NCBI RefSeq assembly: GCF_900156875.1
Contig: NZ_LT707409.1
Coordinates: 1,817,957 to 1,881,956 of the forward strand
Reading direction: 5' to 3'
DNA: 64,000 nucleotides
Source: Robertmurraya dakarensis
GTDB taxonomy: Bacteria; Bacillota; Bacilli; Bacillales; Cytobacillaceae
Shown: positions 18,799 to 27,670 of the stretch, piece by piece
Numbering within the stretch: position 1 is the first letter of the stretch
Layout of the letters: the number at the start of each line of letters is the position of its first letter
The notes under the pieces: model-generated
Seen by the model: only the letters and a program-made list of their open reading frames with translations
Told to the model about the DNA's origin: nothing
Databases searched by the model: none
Program-made: the position numbers and the translations under genes

Positions 18799-19840
18799 AG
18801 GAACTCTTCGATATCTCATTCATGATAATTTCTTGTTCAAGATGACTTGCCCGAATGCCAAAACTTGGTTTTATCATCTCGATTTTTTCATTAAGTAAAA
18901 GCTTGATGGCCAAATATGGGAAATTAACACCTGATAGACAGCTAATATGTAAACCTCCACTCATTCGCGGATTTAATTCAAGCAGTTTGGGAACCCCGTC
19001 ATGAAATTTAACTTGAATGTTAAAGATAAAGGGAACCGGATATTCCTTGTAGATGTCTTCAGACATTTTAATTAGATCCTGATCCTCTATAAGTTCTCGG
19101 ATTCTGCCCTCCCCCTTCATTCTTGGGATGACTGCATGTAAAGAACCATTTCCAGCCAGACAATCGATACTATATTCAGGACCATCTAAATATTCCATCA
19201 CAAGCATATCTGGAAAACTTCCTTGTTGACTTAGAATTTCACGGATATACTTCACTGGAACCTTATAACTGGTTCCTTGATTCATAAGCTGTTCGATATG
19301 ATCAATTTCATCCTTTAAAATTCGAAACCCGCTTGCCCCTTCTCCAATAACAGGCTTAATGCATACCTGATGACCTTTCCTTTTTAACCATTGATATGCT
19401 TCGTCAAACTGAGAAAGATTATTAACAACTTTGTAATCAGGTATGGGTACCAGTGATTTTCCTGCCGATTGTTTTTCTAAGATAGACTGATACATCCACG
19501 CTTTATTATCCATTAACTCCATTAACTCCGGATCTGGACAAACCAGTACTTTTACACCTATCTTTTCAAACTCTCTCAGGTTTTTTGATATTAAAACGTT
19601 TTCTTTTCTTGGGACAAAAATATCAATACCATGCTTTTTACAAAAATCCAAACAAAACTGAATATACTCCTCCCCATCCACCTCTGGTTCAGAAAAGGCA
19701 AAATCACAGTTTTGCAGGTACAATGCATCTTTATAAGAATGTGTTCCGTATATAATAAATTTTCGATTTTCTGGGTTATTTCTAATCATGTTAATGTAAT
19801 GATAGACAGTTGTAAACCATCTGTTAAACCAAATTTTCAT
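18797..19840 (-). CDS. ATP-grasp domain protein, function unknown
   Basis: 347 residues. The C-terminal two thirds form an ATP-grasp fold: CIKPVIGEGASGFRI (lysine and glycine loop), MLVMEYLDGPEYSIDCLAG (metal/nucleotide binding) and LLELNPRMSGGLHIS (Mg-binding Glu/Asn). The N-terminal part looks like a Rossmann-type pre-ATP-grasp domain. Such enzymes ligate a carboxylate to an amine or thiol through an acyl-phosphate. It resembles carbamoyl-phosphate-synthase-like carboligases rather than a named enzyme. The start at 19840 follows AGGAGGAG. It is divergent from the phosphatase gene and no biosynthetic partner gene is adjacent, so its product is unknown. Confidence 0.8.
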   Translation of the reverse strand: MKIWFNRWFTTVYHYINMIRNNPENRKFIIYGTHSYKDALYLQNCDFAFSEPEVDGEEYIQFCLDFCKKHGIDIFVPRKENVLISKNLREFEKIGVKVLVCPDPELMELMDNKAWMYQSILEKQSAGKSLVPIPDYKVVNNLSQFDEAYQWLKRKGHQVCIKPVIGEGASGFRILKDEIDHIEQLMNQGTSYKVPVKYIREILSQQGSFPDMLVMEYLDGPEYSIDCLAGNGSLHAVIPRMKGEGRIRELIEDQDLIKMSEDIYKEYPVPFIFNIQVKFHDGVPKLLELNPRMSGGLHISCLSGVNFPYLAIKLLLNEKIEMIKPSFGIRASHLEQEIIMNEISKSS

Positions 19841-19990
19841 GATACTCCTCCTTATTCCGTATACCATTATAGGCAATTACTCATATTTTAATTCAAATTT
19901 TTAACAATTTACCATTTTGTCATACTTACACGTACAAACGTCCAGCTGAATAAACTGCCATAACGTTACCTATTGGAGCTGAGGTGAAAG

Positions 19991-22066
19991 ATGAAGTTAC
20001 CAACCGTTTTAGCTGGACCCATTCTTCGAAGAATAGACTCTAAACAAGTCTTTGTTTGGATTGCACTAAGCAAACCATATAATGTTGATGCTAATATATT
20101 CATGATAGAAGAAACATCTCAGAACACCTTGCAGTATCAATGCCTGAACGTTCAATCAAAAACAACAGAGATTGTGCTTGGGAAGAAGTTATATATATAT
20201 TTAATCAAAATTGTTCCTAAAAATGGCTGTTTTCCTTCTGAAACACTTTTGGGGTACAATCTCCTATTTTCCAATGGTTCAGAACAGCTAGATCTAGGGA
20301 GCTTAGGGTTATTATCGGACTCCAACCGGTCTGGGATCGTTTATCCTCCATTAAAATATCCTGCGTTTGTCCTTAAACAGAATAATGAACCTTCATTTAT
20401 GTTTGGTTCCTGTCGTAAATTACATGGAGAGGACGAAGATGCGTTAGCAAGCGGAGACCTTTACTTGTCTGAATCATGCTTGAATCTTAAAAACCGTCCT
20501 TCAGCTTTGTTTTTAGCAGGAGATCAGATCTATGCAGATGATGTAGCAGATGCTATCATACCTTTTATAAAGATCATGGAAAATGAGTTAATTGGGAGTA
20601 CAGAAGATTTATCAGAAGTTGATGAAAATTTAAAGAAATTTCCATTTCACCAGGCTTATAAGCAAGTTCATGGCAGACAGTTTATCATTGAACATTTTTG
20701 TAAATTTACATCCACCAACGGGCATAACCACCTGCTTACATTCGGTGAGTTTGCCATCATGTATTTACTAACATTCAGCCCCGTATTATGGGATTTTGCA
20801 AAAGAAAATAAACTGTTTCCCTCCTTTAGCAAACTATTAGATAATGATCAATATTATTTTATTTTCGACCCTGACAACAGAGATGAATATGAAAAAGAAC
20901 TAAAGAAACATGAAAGTAGGTTTGCAGAGGAAAAAGCTGAATTAAATCAATTTCATGAAAGTGTTGTGAAGGTGCAGAGATTGCTGGCAAATATCCCAAC
21001 CTATATGATTTTTGATGACCATGATATAACAGATGATTGGAATTTGTCGAGAAGTTGGAAGGAAAGTGTATACCGTTCGCCTTTAGGAAGACATGTTATT
21101 GCTAATGGCCTTGGTGCCTACTGGATTTTTCAAGGGTGGGGAAATGATCCAGAGCACTTTGGTCCTTCTTTTATCAAGACCATAAGTAACTATTTAGAAG
21201 ACCTTAATGTACATTCTCCGTCTTATCGTAAATGGCTGGATGTATTACTGAAGTATGGAAATTGGTCTTTTGTCACCGCTACTGAACCAAAAGCATTGTT
21301 CTTGGATACCAGAACAAATCGTGAATATGAAGCAATTCCGAAGCCCGCAGTTGTAGGAAAGACAATCAAAGAAGTTACAGTTGGTCCACAGCTGGTGAAC
21401 AAAGAGGGTTTAGATATCGCCTCGTTACAATTGACTAAAAGCGGCTGGAAAGAAGGTGAGCCGCTAATGATTGTCTCACCTGCACCTCTTTATGGAATTG
21501 GATTAATTGAATTCTTTTTATACCAGTATGTTCTGCCTTTAAGAGCCCTTCGAATTCCTGTTCATACAGCTTTTGACCTAGAAGCGTGGAGATATAACGG
21601 AAGAGGATATCATGATTTCCATCTGTGGATTAAGAAACTTGAGCCCAGTCCATGCATCGTCTTGTCAGGTGATGCCCATATGGCCTCATGTGTTAGTACA
21701 ACGATAGAGTACGATGACGGTCAAAAAAAAGAAATTCAGCAATTTACAAGCAGTCCTATGAAAAACAGAAGCTTTCCAAACCTAGCTGGATTTTTGCTGA
21801 ATTCTGTACTACGAGTCAACATGATCACAAACGAAAAAAAAGTATTCCATCGGTATTGTAATCAAACATTTGATATGATCTACCAGCAACAAGAACCTCC
21901 TTCATATTTATGGAAGGAATATATTGAATATTTAAAGCTGGAAAATGGTTCTGTTGTCCAAACAGAAAATAACTTGGGTTTAATCACACCCCTCCAAAAA
22001 ACGGCGAATCATACGTTGCTACAATACAAAAACAGACAACTTTATAAAAGAAATTTTAAGAATTAA
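19991..22066 (+). CDS. PhoD-like (alkaline phosphatase D family) metallophosphatase
   Basis: 691 residues. Motifs of the PhoD-type metallophosphatase fold are in order: FGSCRKLHGEDEDA, LFLAGDQIYADDVAD, MIFDDHDITDDWN and LSGDAHMASC. A beta-rich N-terminal region (1-130) precedes the catalytic domain. There is no Sec or Tat signal peptide, unlike secreted PhoD, so it is probably cytosolic. That also separates it from phosphate-starvation PhoD. The substrate is unknown. The ribosome binding site is GAGGTG. Convergent with proA across a shared terminator. Confidence 0.8.
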   Translation: MKLPTVLAGPILRRIDSKQVFVWIALSKPYNVDANIFMIEETSQNTLQYQCLNVQSKTTEIVLGKKLYIYLIKIVPKNGCFPSETLLGYNLLFSNGSEQLDLGSLGLLSDSNRSGIVYPPLKYPAFVLKQNNEPSFMFGSCRKLHGEDEDALASGDLYLSESCLNLKNRPSALFLAGDQIYADDVADAIIPFIKIMENELIGSTEDLSEVDENLKKFPFHQAYKQVHGRQFIIEHFCKFTSTNGHNHLLTFGEFAIMYLLTFSPVLWDFAKENKLFPSFSKLLDNDQYYFIFDPDNRDEYEKELKKHESRFAEEKAELNQFHESVVKVQRLLANIPTYMIFDDHDITDDWNLSRSWKESVYRSPLGRHVIANGLGAYWIFQGWGNDPEHFGPSFIKTISNYLEDLNVHSPSYRKWLDVLLKYGNWSFVTATEPKALFLDTRTNREYEAIPKPAVVGKTIKEVTVGPQLVNKEGLDIASLQLTKSGWKEGEPLMIVSPAPLYGIGLIEFFLYQYVLPLRALRIPVHTAFDLEAWRYNGRGYHDFHLWIKKLEPSPCIVLSGDAHMASCVSTTIEYDDGQKKEIQQFTSSPMKNRSFPNLAGFLLNSVLRVNMITNEKKVFHRYCNQTFDMIYQQQEPPSYLWKEYIEYLKLENGSVVQTENNLGLITPLQKTANHTLLQYKNRQLYKRNFKN

Positions 22067-22096
22067 AAAAATGACGTGAACACTCACGTCATTTTT
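22066..22096. terminator. Bidirectional terminator
   Basis: AAAAATGACGTG/CACGTCATTTTT stem between the PhoD-like gene and proA. Confidence 0.9.
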
Positions 22097-22098
22097 CT

Positions 22099-23346
22099 CT
22101 ATTCTCTAATTTGACCTTCACCGTAAATATAATATTTCGTCGATGTTAGTGCTTCTAATCCCATCGGTCCTCTTGCATGAAGTTTTTGTGTGCTGATTCC
22201 GATTTCAGCGCCATAGCCAAATTCGAAGCCATCTGTAAATCTCGTTGAAGCATTATGATAAACAGCAGCAGCATCCACCTTTGTTAAGAATGCATCTGCA
22301 TTTTGTTCATTCATTGTGAGGATTGCTTCTGAATGATTTGTTCCATATTGATTAATATGGTCAATTGCTTCATTTACATCTTTAACTACTTTCACACTAA
22401 TTTTCAAAGCGAGGTATTCCGTATACCAATCCTCTTCGGTAGCAGCCTTGGCATCCTGCAGGGCACTTGTTACTGCTTGATCCCCATATATTTCTACTCC
22501 TTTGCTTTGAAGAGCCTGTAATAATTCAACACCGTATTGCTTGAACCAATTTTCGTGAATCAATACCGTTTCGATCGCATTACAGACAGAAGGACGCTGT
22601 GTTTTTCCATTTATAACGATTCTTTCAGCCATTTTATATTGTGCCGTTTCATCGACAAAGATATGACAATTTCCCGCACCCGTTTCAAGTACCGGTACGC
22701 TTGATTCCCTAACAACAGTATCAATTAAGTTTTTCCCGCCGCGAGGAATTAAGACATCTAAGTATTCGTTTAAAGTAAATAGTTCTTTCGCAGTCTCTCT
22801 GCTTGTATCTTCAATCAACTGTACTGCATCCAGTGGAATTTTTGTATTTGCAAGTGCGGCATGAATACATTGAACAAGTGCTTTATTTGAATAATAAGCT
22901 GACGAACTCCCCCTCAACAAAACAGCATTTCCTGTTTTAAGTGAAAGGGTAGCTGCATCAATTGTAACATTTGGTCTCGCTTCATAAATCATTCCAACTA
23001 CGCCAATTGGCACGCGCTTCTTTTTAATAAGCAGACCATTTTCCTTATTAATACTTTCGACAATTTCACCAATTGGATCTTTTAATTCTATCAGAAGGCA
23101 GATCGCTGCTGACATATCCTCAATTCTTTTCTCATTCAACATGATACGATCTAGTACAGAGTCAGATAAGCCTTTATTTTTCCCTTCAGTCAAATCTTTT
23201 TCATTTTCTGCTATTAATTGTGCTTTATCCTTTAGAAGCTGGTCAGCTACTCTTGCTAACGCTTCATTTTTCTCTTCGGTAGTAACTCCGACCAATAAAC
23301 GGCTTGCAACTTTTGCTTTTTGACCTTTTAAAACAACCTCACTCAT
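22099..23346 (-). CDS. proA: Glutamate-5-semialdehyde dehydrogenase (gamma-glutamyl phosphate reductase)
   Basis: 415 residues, the normal length. It reduces gamma-glutamyl phosphate to glutamate semialdehyde in proline synthesis, using NADPH. The ALDH-fold features are clear: [20 protein letters not shown] near residue 117, the catalytic cysteine in [14 protein letters not shown], and [22 protein letters not shown] at the C-terminus. It lies 19 bases after proB, in the T-box-controlled proBA operon. GGGAGAGG precedes ATG. Confidence 0.96.
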   Translation of the reverse strand: MSEVVLKGQKAKVASRLLVGVTTEEKNEALARVADQLLKDKAQLIAENEKDLTEGKNKGLSDSVLDRIMLNEKRIEDMSAAICLLIELKDPIGEIVESINKENGLLIKKKRVPIGVVGMIYEARPNVTIDAATLSLKTGNAVLLRGSSSAYYSNKALVQCIHAALANTKIPLDAVQLIEDTSRETAKELFTLNEYLDVLIPRGGKNLIDTVVRESSVPVLETGAGNCHIFVDETAQYKMAERIVINGKTQRPSVCNAIETVLIHENWFKQYGVELLQALQSKGVEIYGDQAVTSALQDAKAATEEDWYTEYLALKISVKVVKDVNEAIDHINQYGTNHSEAILTMNEQNADAFLTKVDAAAVYHNASTRFTDGFEFGYGAEIGISTQKLHARGPMGLEALTSTKYYIYGEGQIRE

Positions 23347-23365
23347 GCTTTTCCTCTCCCTTGTA

Positions 23366-24466
23366 TTATATTTTTACCCATTTATCACGATGAATGACTT
23401 CAATAGTAGAAAAGACATTCTCGTTATTCAACTGTTCACTTCTTTTGCCCATCATTATTCTGATATCATCTGACGAGTAGAGAACCTCACCTTTACCTAG
23501 TAACCCTATTGGTCCATGAACCTCGACGACATCCCCTTTATCAAATACGCCCCCAATATCAATAATTCCTGCTGGCAGCAGACTGCTTCCCTTTGTTAGA
23601 AGTGCTGTTTCCGCGCCTTTATCTACATAAATTTGTCCAGAAACTGGTGAATGAAGCGAAATCCATTGCCTTTGGCTATTTACAGAAGGGAGAACTTCCT
23701 TTTCGATATAAGTTCCATCGCCATTTCCTTCTAGAATCTTAGTAAGCTTATCCTTCCCTTCTCCCCTTCCGATAAAAATCCGAACTCCTAAAGAAAGAGC
23801 TGTTTTCGCAGCAATAAGCTTTGACTTCATGCCACCTGTTCCAACATTGGAACCAGTACCCTCTGCAAATCCCATTAATTCATCTGTGATATCTGACAAT
23901 GAATCAAAGCGAACTGCTTCCGGGTTCTCTCGAGGGTTAGAATCATACAGACCGTTAATATCAGTTAAGATAATAAGCTGATCCGCATGAAGCATTCCAC
24001 TCACTAATGCAGAAAGCATATCATTATCTCCAAAGGTCAACTCCTCCACGGAAACGGTATCGTTTTCATTGATGATAGGCAGCAAGCCCCGTGACAGTAA
24101 TTCCTGCAACGTTGAATAGGCATTTCGATAACGATCTTTTTTAGAAAAGTCATTTCTCGTTAACAATATTTGAGCTGGAATAATTCCGTATTGGCTAAAC
24201 TCCTCCATATAAGATTGAATAAGCAAACTTTGACCCACTGCTGCAGCCGCTTGTTTGCCTTTTAATGTCACAGGACGAGCTGGATATCCTAACTTAGCAA
24301 AACCAGCTGCAACCGCTCCCGATGAAACTAATATAATCTCATGACCTGCTTCTCTGACCTCAGCAATGGCATCTACATGATCCCTTAGTTTGTTTTCATC
24401 AATTTCACCTTTATTATTCGTCAAAGAACTACTGCCAATTTTGACAACAATTCGTTTTTTCTCCAT
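23366..24466 (-). CDS. proB: Glutamate 5-kinase
   Basis: 366 residues: an amino-acid kinase domain ([11 protein letters not shown] at the N-terminus, [16 protein letters not shown] substrate loop, [13 protein letters not shown]) followed by a C-terminal PUA domain (about 280-360). It phosphorylates glutamate, the first and feedback-controlled step to proline. ATG 24466 follows GGGGGAAAATAAA; the longer ORF to 24529 runs into the leader terminator and is rejected. First gene of proBA, preceded by a proline T-box, so expression should rise when tRNA-Pro is uncharged. Confidence 0.95.
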   Translation of the reverse strand: MEKKRIVVKIGSSSLTNNKGEIDENKLRDHVDAIAEVREAGHEIILVSSGAVAAGFAKLGYPARPVTLKGKQAAAAVGQSLLIQSYMEEFSQYGIIPAQILLTRNDFSKKDRYRNAYSTLQELLSRGLLPIINENDTVSVEELTFGDNDMLSALVSGMLHADQLIILTDINGLYDSNPRENPEAVRFDSLSDITDELMGFAEGTGSNVGTGGMKSKLIAAKTALSLGVRIFIGRGEGKDKLTKILEGNGDGTYIEKEVLPSVNSQRQWISLHSPVSGQIYVDKGAETALLTKGSSLLPAGIIDIGGVFDKGDVVEVHGPIGLLGKGEVLYSSDDIRIMMGKRSEQLNNENVFSTIEVIHRDKWVKI

Positions 24467-24525
24467 TTTATTTTCCCCCAGTAGACTGATTATGCAAAAG
24501 AATGAATTGTGAGCTGCTGATTTAT

Positions 24526-24776
24526 ACAAATAGCCCTTTTCATCCTATGAAAGGACGAAAAGGGCTTTAGCTTTCCGTGGTACCACCTTGCTTGAATGCT
24601 AATTCTCAGCATTCCACTCTTTGTCTGATAACGCTAAGACTTGCGCCTATGTTTGCATAGGACTAAGAAGGTAGGTTCTGCAAGTTTCCTGTGATGGAGT
24701 CTCTCAGCTTATAAACTCCACTCTCTGCCACTTTCCACAAGCGTACTAGTCCTTCTTTCACGTTCGATGATTTTAA
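24526..24776 (-). promoter_or_regulatory. T-box leader of proBA, proline specifier
   Basis: The minus-strand RNA contains an AGUA bulge, a specifier loop GAA-CCU-ACC (specifier at 24673-24675, proline), the T-box core AAGGTGGTACCACGG (24575-24589) and a terminator (AAAGCCCTTTTCGTCC paired with GGATGAAAAGGGCT) running to a T-rich tail at about 24526. Uncharged tRNA-Pro should stabilise the antiterminator and switch on proBA. Confidence 0.93.
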
Positions 24777-24779
24777 TAT

Positions 24780-24809
24780 ATTATGCCGATGTTTATGGAA
24801 GGTTGTCAA
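24780..24809 (-). promoter_or_regulatory. Sigma-A promoter of proBA
   Basis: TTGACA (24804-24809) and CATAAT (24780-24785) with an 18-base spacer, just upstream of the T-box leader. Confidence 0.7.
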
Positions 24810-24846
24810 GATGATTAAGGAATTATTATCATAAAATTCTATTCAT

Positions 24847-25848
24847 TTATTGACGAAGCCATTGATCAAAGAATTTTTTGTATCCATCCTTCATCACAGC
24901 ACTAGAAAATTTTTCAAAGGCATATTGACGATTTTCCAAGGATACTTTCGCTTTTGCACCAGCTGCCATATTGACTAGCTCAAACCAATTCATTTCATTC
25001 CCTGAAAATGAATGAGTTGAGCTTAGATGGTCATAACAGGGATGTTCTGGCTTTACAACCAACTTCCCCATCGCGAGCGCTTCTGTTAATGGCATCGCAA
25101 ATGTATCAAACTTAGAACAGCTCCAATACACTTTTGCTGAGTTCATTAATGAAAACACTTCATCCTGCTTTAAGGCAAATTTCAGTTTCACATTGCTGGG
25201 AACATCGTATTTTTTCATACTCTCCTTGTAACGTTCACCACCAAATACCATGAAAACTTCTTTATCAGGATTTTGTCTTGCATATTCAAGCACAAGATCA
25301 GGACGGCGATTTTCTTCATCCCTTCCGATCCAAAGAATTCGATTTTCAACAACCTGCATCGGATCAAAATATCTCTCTGCCAAACTCTCATTAAAGCCAA
25401 TTGGGATAACTGTAACATCATGGACGCCAAAGTTTCTTCCCATTTCTCTTTTTAAAAATTCTGTTTGAACAATCGCTTTATCAACAATGGAATAAAAAGG
25501 TTTCATCATTTCATATCCTGTTAGAGCCGGGTCTGGAAAACTATGAGGAAAAAGCACACAATTTTTTATAAACATCTTTAAGAAGGTAAATCCTGACACT
25601 GTATAAATAACATGATCTATCTTTTCTGAATGTATTTGATCAAGGACGATATCATAATTGACCAAATCTCCTTTTTCATGTTCATATCCTTCCAGCCAAT
25701 CATAACCGCTCACATGTCGCTCAGGAGAAATATAGACTATCTCCACTCCAAGCTCTCTTCCTATTTCTTTTAGACGATCGGCAAAAATCCTTGGCCCTTG
25801 TGCCTCTGTAAATTGAATTTTTCTCATGACCAAACCAACTTTTTTCAT
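24847..25848 (-). CDS. Glycosyltransferase, GT-B fold (family 4-like)
   Basis: 333 residues. The C-terminal half has the GT-B nucleotide-sugar domain: ILWIGRDEENRRPDLVL, VFMVFGGERY, and SCSKFDTFAMPLTEALAMGKLVV, an E-x7-E-like region that contacts the sugar nucleotide. The N-terminal acceptor domain is short. No TM helix or signal peptide. AGGTGG lies eight bases before ATG. It lies 45 bases after a HAD phosphatase gene on the same strand and may share its transcript. Donor and acceptor are unknown; no polysaccharide cluster is nearby. Confidence 0.75.
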   Translation of the reverse strand: MKKVGLVMRKIQFTEAQGPRIFADRLKEIGRELGVEIVYISPERHVSGYDWLEGYEHEKGDLVNYDIVLDQIHSEKIDHVIYTVSGFTFLKMFIKNCVLFPHSFPDPALTGYEMMKPFYSIVDKAIVQTEFLKREMGRNFGVHDVTVIPIGFNESLAERYFDPMQVVENRILWIGRDEENRRPDLVLEYARQNPDKEVFMVFGGERYKESMKKYDVPSNVKLKFALKQDEVFSLMNSAKVYWSCSKFDTFAMPLTEALAMGKLVVKPEHPCYDHLSSTHSFSGNEMNWFELVNMAAGAKAKVSLENRQYAFEKFSSAVMKDGYKKFFDQWLRQ

Positions 25849-25893
25849 TCAGAAAACCACCTTTTATTCATTAAAGAACATTAGCTCCCTCTT

Positions 25894-26640
25894 TTATAGC
25901 ACCCATTTATGTATAGCATGTGCAACACCGCTGTCTTTATTTGACAATGTTATCCAGTCTGCTGATCTCTTTAACTCGTCCTGCGCATTTTCCATTGCCA
26001 CTCCTAATCCTGACTCTTTCACCATCGCAAGATCGTTAAGACTATCACCGCATGCCATTACCTGTTCCATTGTAATCCCCACCAATGAACATACCTTTTT
26101 AAGGCCTTCCGCCTTATTTACCCCCAAACAGTTCGCTTCGATATTTTTTGGACTTGAATTGCTAACTTCAATGCGTCCATTGGACTTTAATTCCTGTTCA
26201 ATCATCATTCGAGTACTATCATCGTCAACATGAAAGCCGAACTTGAGCCATTCATGATCCCTGATACGTTTTGGAATCTCACCATGCCAAACTCTATTAC
26301 AGCTTGTTGCCCAAAAGTTCGTCTTATGCTGTTGAGATAAATCCCACATCCATTCTATTAATTCCGGTTCCAAGAGCTTTCGATCGATAAGTTCCTCCTC
26401 ACAGTTCCATATTTCACTCCCATTTACTGTCACCAAATAAGAGGTAAGCTCGAGTTCCTTCGCAATATCTCGGCTGGTACGAAAAGACCGGCCTGTACTC
26501 AATACAACATGTACTCCTTTTTCTTGCGCCAGCATAATCGCTTCTTTATTTTCCGATGAGATCTCATGTTTGTTATCAAGCAGCGTCCCATCCATATCCA
26601 AAGCTATCAATTTTATAGTAAGGTTTTCTCTATTAGACAC
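25894..26640 (-). CDS. HAD-superfamily phosphatase, Cof type (class IIB)
   Basis: 248 residues. Motif I ALDMDGTLLD carries the nucleophile and general acid aspartates. Motif II is VVLSTGRSFR, the motif III lysine lies around NKAEGLKK, and motif IV is ACGDSLNDLAMV. A C2B cap sits between motifs II and III. These enzymes dephosphorylate sugar phosphates, FMN or pyridoxal phosphate; the substrate here is open. It starts at GTG 26640 with AAGGGGG about ten bases upstream. Probably the first gene of a two-gene unit with the glycosyltransferase. Confidence 0.85.
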   Translation of the reverse strand: MSNRENLTIKLIALDMDGTLLDNKHEISSENKEAIMLAQEKGVHVVLSTGRSFRTSRDIAKELELTSYLVTVNGSEIWNCEEELIDRKLLEPELIEWMWDLSQQHKTNFWATSCNRVWHGEIPKRIRDHEWLKFGFHVDDDSTRMMIEQELKSNGRIEVSNSSPKNIEANCLGVNKAEGLKKVCSLVGITMEQVMACGDSLNDLAMVKESGLGVAMENAQDELKRSADWITLSNKDSGVAHAIHKWVL

Positions 26641-26702
26641 TTAAACGTTTCCCCCTTTTTGAATTTTCTGTCCATCTCCTATAGAACAAGGGATTACAAA
26701 CG

Positions 26703-26739
26703 AAAAAAACATTATCGGTGACATAAGCCCGATAATGTT
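26703..26739 (-). terminator. Terminator after the 39-residue membrane peptide gene
   Basis: AACATTATCGG/CCGATAATGTT stem followed by TTTTTTCG on the minus strand. Confidence 0.85.
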
Positions 26740-26780
26740 CTCTTTATCACCGCCGCAATGTAAACTTAAGAGCATGTCTT

Positions 26781-26900
26781 TTAATCCTTGTTCCCAAACT
26801 TATATATCTTTAAATTTAGATAAATAGTTACTAGGAGACCTATGATAAAAATAAGGAACCCTGTGAATGAGGTTGGATAAAGCAATTCCCAAATTTCCAA
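26781..26900 (-). CDS. Small membrane protein, 39 residues (TTG start)
   Basis: A short ORF starts at TTG 26900, five bases after a strong AAGGAAGGTGG site. The product begins MEIWELLYPTSFTGFL and ends KIYKFGNKD. Its middle (FLIFIIGLLVTIYLNL) is one strongly hydrophobic helix with a positive C-terminal tail, so it is a single-pass membrane peptide. It is a complete unit: a good promoter 24 bases upstream (26924-26953) and a terminator 40 bases downstream. I do not recognise the family. Evidence is from signals and composition only; conservation was not checked. Confidence 0.65.
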   Translation of the reverse strand: MEIWELLYPTSFTGFLIFIIGLLVTIYLNLKIYKFGNKD

Positions 26901-26923
26901 TGCTCCCACCTTCCTTTATTACA

Positions 26924-26953
26924 ATTATAATATTGTTTACAGTGGCAGTACAA
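26924..26953 (-). promoter_or_regulatory. Sigma-A-like promoter of the 39-residue peptide gene
   Basis: TTGTAC (26948-26953), an 18-base spacer and a perfect TATAAT (26924-26929). Confidence 0.6.
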
Positions 26954-27012
26954 TGAAAATTCAATAAATTGTAAATAATCCTTGTTGACATTATCACTAT
27001 ATTTTTGATATT

Positions 27013-27040
27013 AAAAAAGAAGCAGGATAAACCCTGCTCC
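27013..27040 (-). terminator. Terminator of the DUF3231 gene
   Basis: AGCAGG/CCTGCT stem followed by TCTTTTTTAA on the minus strand. Confidence 0.75.
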
Positions 27041-27049
27041 AAAAGTTTC

Positions 27050-27562
27050 TTAGCAATCTTCACCTTTATTTTTATGTAATGGCGGCGGTACTAGCCAGCC
27101 TTTTTCTTTATTTAGGCGAAGAATCTTTGCACCTAGTGCTGCTTTTTGTGAATGCATCTGGCTGTACATCATCGCTAAGTCCTCGCGTATACATTCACCT
27201 ATCATCTTGCTGCAAGCTACTAATCCAGCAGCAATCTCTGTTGACAAAGCTGCAGCAATCTCTTGGTCCTGGTAGCGAGCGCCTACAGGAATGTCATCAA
27301 GACACGCATTTGGTCTATCAGGTGGAGCTGGCGGAAGTCCTACTCCATTTTCTTTTAACACTTCTTCAAGTTGCTTTATTTCCTGCTTTCCCTGATCAAT
27401 GGTTTCCTCTATAATCTTTTTTAAATCTACATCACCAGCATGGTTAAGTATCGTTTGATGTGACGCAAGTAATCCTTTAGCACCTAACAATGCTGCCCAT
27501 GTGCCATACACTTCACCGTAGTGCATTGGTTCATCTTTTGGATTTCCACTTAGTATTCCCAT
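27050..27562 (-). CDS. DUF3231 family protein
   Basis: 170 residues, helical. It matches the DUF3231 pattern widespread in Bacillus: MGILSGNPKDEPMHYGEVYG at the start, GVGLPPAPPDRP in the middle, and LNKEKGWLVPPPLHKN at the end. Two ferritin-like helical halves are likely. The biochemical role is unknown; many homologues are found in spore formers. AGGAGGT before ATG 27562 sets the start, 17 codons inside the longer ORF. Upstream on the same strand is the KinB-like kinase gene, with no clear terminator between them. Confidence 0.8.
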   Translation of the reverse strand: MGILSGNPKDEPMHYGEVYGTWAALLGAKGLLASHQTILNHAGDVDLKKIIEETIDQGKQEIKQLEEVLKENGVGLPPAPPDRPNACLDDIPVGARYQDQEIAAALSTEIAAGLVACSKMIGECIREDLAMMYSQMHSQKAALGAKILRLNKEKGWLVPPPLHKNKGEDC

Positions 27563-27670
27563 CGTAAACCTCCTAAAGGCATTCATTCTTTGTGCCACCT
27601 TTCTTGTTTGCACATCGTTAGAATCCCCCTAATTGCGAACATTTACTAGTGGAATAAAAATCCCTGAATA

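Noticed and set aside
26800-27063. 87-codon minus-strand ORF
   Set aside because: It is in a different frame from the 39-residue membrane peptide, crosses the DUF3231 terminator and has no ribosome binding site.
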